This document shows, one piece after another, positions 6,185-10,269 of a DNA stretch of 10,269 nt. The translations under genes were made by a program, and so were the position numbers. Origin of the DNA: an uncultured Bacteroidales bacterium (GTDB taxonomy: Bacteria; Bacteroidota; Bacteroidia; Bacteroidales; UBA932); the NCBI GenBank assembly GCA_902461985.1, contig CABQAB010000048.1:1-10269 (forward strand), in the 5' to 3' direction. Position 1 is the first letter of the stretch. The number at the start of each line of letters is the position of its first letter. The notes below the pieces were generated by a model. The model made no database searches, was not told where the DNA came from, and saw only the letters and a program-made list of their open reading frames with translations.

Positions 6185-6469
6185 ATGGAATGCAGTATGC
6201 TTGACAATGTAAGACAGCAGTTCGTCAGACTTGTGTCCGCCTACGAGACGGAAAAGGCAGCGCGTTGCAATCTTGAGCAGAGGAACAGAGAGCTTGCGGA
6301 CCAGTGCGATACCTACAGGAAACAGATTGCTGAGTTAGAAAAAAAGTATGATAACCTCAAACTCACGGAGGCGTTCGTGGGGGTATCGGCAGACAGTTCC
6401 GAGTCAAAACAGAAGATTGAAAGGATAATCAGGGAAATCGATAAATGTATATCCCTTATTGAGAATTAG
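6185..6469 (+). CDS. Short coiled-coil protein upstream of zapA
   Basis: A 94-residue protein with no recognised named domain. From about residue 12 to 62 it is a charged, heptad-like helix (VRLVSAYETEKAARCNLEQR..., IAELEKKYDNLKL). A linker with VGVSADSSES follows, then a second short helix QKIERIIREIDKCISLIEN. From memory, Bacteroidota genomes often carry a small protein with this plan and a similar REIDKCI(A/S)L ending just before zapA, so it may be a division-associated partner, by analogy with ZapB; this is inference. The start at 6185 is preferred over the Met at 6197 because it is 17 nt from the promoter box, the same spacing as two other genes here. The open frame upstream of 6185 lies before the predicted transcription start. 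zapA follows after 2 nt. Confidence 0.8.
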   Translation: MECSMLDNVRQQFVRLVSAYETEKAARCNLEQRNRELADQCDTYRKQIAELEKKYDNLKLTEAFVGVSADSSESKQKIERIIREIDKCISLIEN

Positions 6470-6471
6470 TT

Positions 6472-6756
6472 ATGGCGAGGAAAATTACAGTGTCGATAAG
6501 GAAGAAGAGCTATGCTCTGATGGCTTCGTCAGAGCAGCATGAGAGACTTATCAGGTTGGCGGCTGACAATGTGGACAGGCTCATAGAGAATTATGCAGGC
6601 AAGTTCAAGGCGCAGGACAGTGATGACATTCTGATTTTCACGGCTTTGAACGTTTGTATGCAGAACCTGAACTACAAGGAGGAAATCCTGAAGCTGCAGC
6701 AGGAAGCCGAGGCTCTGGAACGTGAGTTCAAAGGTTATCTGGACAAGATTGACTGA
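6472..6756 (+). CDS. zapA: Cell division protein ZapA
   Basis: ZapA binds FtsZ and promotes bundling of its filaments at the division ring, in the cytoplasm. The 94-residue length fits the family. The N-terminal part (KITVSIRKKSYALMASSEQHERLIRLAADNVDRLI) matches the ZapA beta-hairpin and helix, the DSDDILIFTALNVCMQNL segment is the conserved central helix, and the C-terminus (KEEILKLQQEAEALEREF) is a coiled coil. It is translated from an operon with the upstream coiled-coil gene, 2 nt away. The stop is separated by only two bases from the 5' edge of the candidate structured RNA at 6759, so the RNA is probably either cotranscribed and processed or has a promoter inside zapA that I could not identify. 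Confidence 0.9.
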   Translation: MARKITVSIRKKSYALMASSEQHERLIRLAADNVDRLIENYAGKFKAQDSDDILIFTALNVCMQNLNYKEEILKLQQEAEALEREFKGYLDKID

Positions 6757-6758
6757 AT

Positions 6759-6939
6759 AATCCGTTAGTTGCTTACTTGCTGAAATCAACACCAAACAAG
6801 TACAGAGATAACTCGGATGAGGGAAGACGGACCTATGTGACCCGGACGGGGATTCTGCTTTGCAGGACGGAGGATGTCTGAACTTTACGGAACTCAAATC
6901 TTATTTTTATAAGGTTTCTGTCAATATGACTAACGGATT
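6759..6939 (+). ncRNA. ssrS: Candidate 6S-like (SsrS) structured RNA
   Basis: The stretch is bounded by AATCCGTTAGT (6759-6769) and its perfect reverse complement ACTAACGGATT (6929-6939), an 11-bp long-range stem extended by two G-U pairs. Six T, one A and four T (6938-6948) follow. The enclosed 181 nt matches 6S RNA size (184 nt in E. coli). Further pairs I can draw are TTG/CAA (6777-6779 with 6922-6924) and GAAATC/GGTTTC (6782-6787 with 6913-6918). Above them lies a long A-rich 5' side (about 6788-6824) opposite a 3' side that can form a local hairpin (6896-6917). The apex has AGAC/GTCT (6825-6828 with 6876-6879) and CTGC-TTT-GCAG (6855-6865). Stem, large central bubble with a 3'-side hairpin, and apical arm is the 6S plan, which traps sigma-RNA polymerase. 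Position behind zapA is also the classical ssrS site in gammaproteobacteria. Family identity was not tested with a covariance model. Confidence 0.6.
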
Positions 6940-6948
6940 TTTTATTTT

Positions 6949-6983
6949 AGCGGTCGTTTCCTTGGGGGAGATGACCGCTTTTT
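6949..6983 (+). terminator. Rho-independent terminator before rny
   Basis: AGCGGTCGTTTCC (6949-6961) pairs with GGAGATGACCGCT (6967-6979), 13 pairs including two G-U, with a 5-base loop, followed by TTTT and then AT. It would end transcripts from zapA and the candidate RNA. An A-rich stretch on the opposite strand (complement of 6938-6948) would allow action in both directions. Confidence 0.8.
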
Positions 6984-7030
6984 ATATGAAAACAACCGAT
7001 AACGGTACAATATAACTTAAACCATTTGTT

Positions 7031-8569
7031 ATGATAATTTATTATATTCTTTCAGCTTTCGGCGGCGCAGCGGTTGCCGTCGGAGTCTATATTGCAGGAA
7101 GGCGCATTGTGTTGAAAGGACGCAAGGATGCGATAATCCAGAAAGCTGAGTTCGAGGCCGAAAACATAAAGAAGGAGAAGATATTACAGGCTAAGGAGAA
7201 ATTCCTTCAGCTCAAGAGCGAGCATGAGAAGTACGTAAACCAGAAAAACGCTGACATCAAGGAAATCGAGAGCCGCCTCAAACAGAAGGAGAACACTCTC
7301 AACCAGCAGAATGCCGAACTGCAGAGGAAACACAGGGAGGCGGATGCCATAAGGGACAACCTCAGGACTCAGGTTGAAATCGCCAACCGCAAGTCAGAGG
7401 AATACGACCGGCTCAGCGAACAGGCCAACAGACAGATTGAGAATATTGCAGGGATGACGGCCGCAGAAGCCAAGAACACCCTGATGGAGAACATGAAGGC
7501 CGAGGCGAGGACTCAGGCGCAGTCATATATAAACGACGTGATGGACGATGCCCGGCTCAACGCCGCCAAGGAAGCGAAAAGGATTGTAATCAACACTATC
7601 CAGCGGACTGCCTCCGAAACGGCGATAGAAAATGCCGTTACGGTATTCAACATCGAAAGTGATGAAATCAAGGGCCGTATTATCGGTCGTGAAGGCAGGA
7701 ATATCAGGGCTTTGGAGGCTGCTACCGGCGTCGAAATCGTGGTGGACGACACTCCTGATGCAATCCTGCTCTCCGCATTCGACCCGGTGAGAAGGGAGGT
7801 CGCGCGTCTGGCCCTGCATCAGCTTGTGATTGACGGACGTATCCATCCGGCAAGAATCGAGGAGGTCGTTGCGAAAGTCCAGAAGCAGCTGGAGGACGAG
7901 ATTCTCGAAATAGGAAAGAGGACATGTATTGACTTGGGCATCCATGGCATCCACATAGAACTGATCAAACTCATAGGCAGGATGAAATACCGTTCTTCTT
8001 ACGGTCAGAATCTGCTCCAGCATGCCAGGGAGGTGGCGAATATCGCTGCCATAATGGCCTCCGAACTTGGTCTGAACGCCAAAGCCGCGAAAAGGGCAGG
8101 TCTGTTGCACGATATAGGAAAGGTGTCTGACGAGGATCCTGATCTTCCTCACGCACTGCTTGGCATGAAGCTCGCGGAGCAGTACAAGGAGAAACCTGAA
8201 ATCTGCAACGCAATCGGTGCACACCACGAGGAGACCGAGATGACTTCCATACTTTCTCCTATCATACAGGTTGCCGATGCCATTTCCGGTGCCCGTCCGG
8301 GTGCCCGCAGGGAAGTCATAGAATCCTATATCAAACGTCTCAAGGATCTTGAAAATATCGGACAGTCCTACAACGGTGTTGTCAAGGCATACGCAATCCA
8401 GGCCGGACGTGAACTCAGGGTGATTGTGGGTGCCGACCAGGTTTCCGACGAGCAGGCTGAGAAGCTCTCTGCCGATATCGCCCAGAAGATTCAGAATGAA
8501 ATGACATATCCGGGCCAGGTGAAGATTACTGTAATCAGGGAGACCCGTTCAGTTGCATTTGCGAAATAG
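7031..8569 (+). CDS. rny: Ribonuclease Y
   Basis: RNase Y is a membrane-anchored endoribonuclease that starts decay or maturation of many RNAs in bacteria that lack or supplement RNase E. The 512-residue length is typical. Order of parts: an N-terminal membrane helix (about residues 3-24, [19 protein letters not shown]); a long charged coiled coil (about 30-195); a KH domain with [10 protein letters not shown] at 215-224; and an HD domain with LLHDIGK (His360-Asp361, the metal-binding pair), HHEETE and [14 protein letters not shown]. The C-terminus [18 protein letters not shown] is family standard. The gene stands after a strong terminator, so it should have its own promoter. The best candidate is a poor one, TACAATAT at 7006-7013, 17 nt before the ATG. 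No Shine-Dalgarno is seen. Confidence 0.97.
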   Translation: MIIYYILSAFGGAAVAVGVYIAGRRIVLKGRKDAIIQKAEFEAENIKKEKILQAKEKFLQLKSEHEKYVNQKNADIKEIESRLKQKENTLNQQNAELQRKHREADAIRDNLRTQVEIANRKSEEYDRLSEQANRQIENIAGMTAAEAKNTLMENMKAEARTQAQSYINDVMDDARLNAAKEAKRIVINTIQRTASETAIENAVTVFNIESDEIKGRIIGREGRNIRALEAATGVEIVVDDTPDAILLSAFDPVRREVARLALHQLVIDGRIHPARIEEVVAKVQKQLEDEILEIGKRTCIDLGIHGIHIELIKLIGRMKYRSSYGQNLLQHAREVANIAAIMASELGLNAKAAKRAGLLHDIGKVSDEDPDLPHALLGMKLAEQYKEKPEICNAIGAHHEETEMTSILSPIIQVADAISGARPGARREVIESYIKRLKDLENIGQSYNGVVKAYAIQAGRELRVIVGADQVSDEQAEKLSADIAQKIQNEMTYPGQVKITVIRETRSVAFAK

Positions 8570-8611
8570 GTCTGCCGATGTCTCCGGTTTTTCAATAACT
8601 TATAATTCTGC

Positions 8612-10269
8612 ATGATGATGTCGAATTTGAGAAAATTTTGCCTTTTGCTGTGCGCATTATTTGCGTGCGGCAATTTTTCTGTAATGGCCGAAAATGTGGA
8701 CTGGTCTGTGCGCAGTGTCGAAAAATCCGAGGAAGACGGTTTGTACAGCATTGTTTTCAGCGGCAGAATTGCGGACGGCTATCATTCCTATCCGCTTTCA
8801 GACCCCTATTCTGCTCCGGAAGTCGAGTTTTCCGGCTTGCAGGGATGTACTTTGGAGGGAGGACTGAAGGACCTGAGCCATGCAGTGCCGTACAAAGGAG
8901 GTCTTGTCGTGAAGGATTCTCTGGTATTCGTGCAGGAACTCCGTATTGAGGCAGGCGTCACAGTTGCTGCCGTTAAGGGCACGATTACGTCTGTTTCGTG
9001 TGCCGGCAACAGCTGCTTTCCTCCTGAATATCACGATTTTGAATGCAAGATAGAAACGGCAGAAGGTCTTGCTGTATCCGGAAGTGACGCCGGCGGACAG
9101 CATATATCGGAGGCTGAAGCCGCCGCTGACGCAGGTGCAGTCCGGCACGATGCGTCAAGTGGAGATGAAACGGCAGGAGAGGGCGGCAAATCCTCTGTCC
9201 CTTTCGACTGGGGGCTTGTTCTGCAGGCGGTACTTTGGGGATTCGCTATGATACTCACGCCTTGCGTGTTCCCCATGATTCCTATGACAGTCTCGTTCTT
9301 TCTGAAGAATTCTGGAAACGCCTCTGCGGGCAGGTTCAACGCCTTTATGTACGGAGTGTTTATCATTCTGCTTTACACCCTGCCCATAACCGTCATAATC
9401 TTAGTGACATGGATTGCAGGAGGCGATGCCGTCACGGCTGACATTTTCAACTGGCTTGCAACACATTGGCTGCCGAATATATTGTTCTTTGTGGTGTTCA
9501 TGGTTTTTGCCGCCTCGTTTTTCGGTGCGTTCGAAATCAGCCTGCCTTCGTCATGGGTAAACAAGGCGGACGGCAAATCAGGGAAGAAGGGGCTGGCCGG
9601 GATATTTTTCATGGCATTGACCCTTGTGCTGGTGTCTTTCTCCTGCACGGGACCTATAGTCGGCACGGTGCTTATCCAGTCCACTCAGGGACAGTTCTGG
9701 ATGCCTATTGTAACAATGTTCGCATTTTCGCTGGCTTTCGCGCTGCCGTTCACTCTGTTCGCGCTTTTCCCTTCGTTGCTGAACAGGCTCAAGAGCGGGA
9801 GCTGGCTGTCTTCTGTCAAGATTATACTCGGTTTCATAGAAATCGCGCTCGGCTTCAAGTTTCTCAGTGTGGCTGACCAGACTTATCACTGGGGTCTGCT
9901 TGACAGGGAAGTGTATCTGGCGATATGGATTACAGTCTTTTCCCTGCTTGGATTATATCTTCTCGGAAAAATCCGTTTCCCTCACGAGGAAAAAAGGGAG
10001 AGCGTTTCCCTTTTGCGCCTGGTGTCGGCGATTGTAGTATTCTCTTTCGTTGTCTATATGATTCCTGGAATGTTCGGTGCGCCCTTGAAGGCACTTTCCG
10101 GTTATCTTCCTCCAATATCCACCCAGGATTTCGTATTGGGGCAGACCGGCAACACCGGTTCCCGTCCGGTAACTGGGGAAACTTCGAACCCTTACGGGCT
10201 TGAACTTCCATACGGGCTCAATGGCTATTTCCGTGTGGAGGACGGGTTGGAGGCAGCCCTCCGGTCCGG
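8612..10269 (+). CDS. dsbD: Thiol:disulfide interchange protein DsbD, 3'-truncated by the window end
   Basis: DsbD moves electrons from cytoplasmic thioredoxin across the inner membrane to periplasmic reductases. The frame stays open from 8612 to the last base (552 codons). An N-terminal signal segment (NLRKFCLLLCALFACGNFSVMA) is followed by the periplasmic alpha domain with the cysteine pair CAGNSC (Cys130, Cys135) before FPPEY. A Gly/Ala/acidic linker (about 155-195) comes next. The multi-helix beta domain from about 203 has the redox cysteines in TPCVFPMIP (Cys218) and SFSCTGPIVG (Cys345). The final GYFRVEDGLEAA is the usual lead-in to the C-terminal thioredoxin-like domain, which must lie beyond the window. 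Three consecutive ATGs (8612, 8615, 8618) leave the exact start open. It begins 42 nt after rny with no clear promoter or terminator between, so cotranscription is possible. Confidence 0.95.
   Translation, partial: MMMSNLRKFCLLLCALFACGNFSVMAENVDWSVRSVEKSEEDGLYSIVFSGRIADGYHSYPLSDPYSAPEVEFSGLQGCTLEGGLKDLSHAVPYKGGLVVKDSLVFVQELRIEAGVTVAAVKGTITSVSCAGNSCFPPEYHDFECKIETAEGLAVSGSDAGGQHISEAEAAADAGAVRHDASSGDETAGEGGKSSVPFDWGLVLQAVLWGFAMILTPCVFPMIPMTVSFFLKNSGNASAGRFNAFMYGVFIILLYTLPITVIILVTWIAGGDAVTADIFNWLATHWLPNILFFVVFMVFAASFFGAFEISLPSSWVNKADGKSGKKGLAGIFFMALTLVLVSFSCTGPIVGTVLIQSTQGQFWMPIVTMFAFSLAFALPFTLFALFPSLLNRLKSGSWLSSVKIILGFIEIALGFKFLSVADQTYHWGLLDREVYLAIWITVFSLLGLYLLGKIRFPHEEKRESVSLLRLVSAIVVFSFVVYMIPGMFGAPLKALSGYLPPISTQDFVLGQTGNTGSRPVTGETSNPYGLELPYGLNGYFRVEDGLEAALRS

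Noticed and set aside
6995..7006. Palindrome ACCG-ATAA-CGGT before rny, possible operator
   Set aside because: Only 4-bp arms; too short to support a regulatory claim.
7006..7013. TACAATAT as rny promoter box
   Set aside because: It sits at the same 17-nt distance from the ATG as other boxes but matches only the TA of TAnnTTTG and has no TTTG upstream, so it is mentioned only as a weak possibility.
1..10269. CRISPR array, tRNA, rRNA, insertion sequence, defence or phage genes
   Set aside because: No regularly spaced repeat array, cloverleaf, transposase-like frame or terminal inverted repeat pair was seen; all long frames are explained by core genes.

Overview
The window is a gene-dense piece of a Bacteroidota chromosome, most likely order Bacteroidales. 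Evidence is the protein set (GSCFA-domain protein, ZapA with its short coiled-coil partner, RNase Y, a Bacteroidota-type DsbD), start codons without Shine-Dalgarno sequences, and promoters of the TTTG / TAnnTTTG type. No transposase, phage gene, CRISPR array, tRNA or rRNA was found. It looks like ordinary core genome with several interesting small-scale structures.

Layout. (1) Bases 1-56 read like the first codons of a response regulator and are joined abruptly to the 3' two thirds of ffh (57-935); this is a chimeric junction, either a real rearrangement or an assembly edge. (2) Bases 936-1110 hold an intergenic repeat element with two identical 20-bp repeats and hairpins. (3) A GSCFA/SGNH-hydrolase-like gene (minus, 1111-1977) and an outer-membrane beta-barrel-like gene of unknown function (plus, 2032-3183) diverge from a 54-bp gap in which two promoter boxes sit back to back. 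(4) A minus-strand operon runs 6102 to 3167: an MTA/SAH-type amidohydrolase deaminase followed by two tandem purine nucleoside phosphorylase paralogues. Together these would deaminate adenosine-like nucleosides and split the products to free base and (deoxy)ribose-1-phosphate. The paralogues differ (Asn versus Asp) at the residue that sets 6-oxo versus 6-amino purine preference in the trimeric PNP family. (5) Divergent from it, a well-formed promoter (TTTG-N19-TATATTTG) drives a short coiled-coil protein and zapA (cell division). (6) Directly after zapA, bases 6759-6939 form a 181-nt candidate structured RNA closed by a perfect 11-bp long-range stem and followed by a U tract; size, architecture and position behind zapA point to a 6S (SsrS-like) RNA. 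A second, strong intrinsic terminator follows. (7) rny (RNase Y) and the start of dsbD (thiol-disulfide transmembrane reductase, running off the window) complete the region.

The best leads are the candidate 6S RNA between zapA and rny, the PNP substrate-switch pair in a deaminase operon, and the near-palindromic bidirectional promoter. I did not find evidence for a wholly new defence or mobile system.
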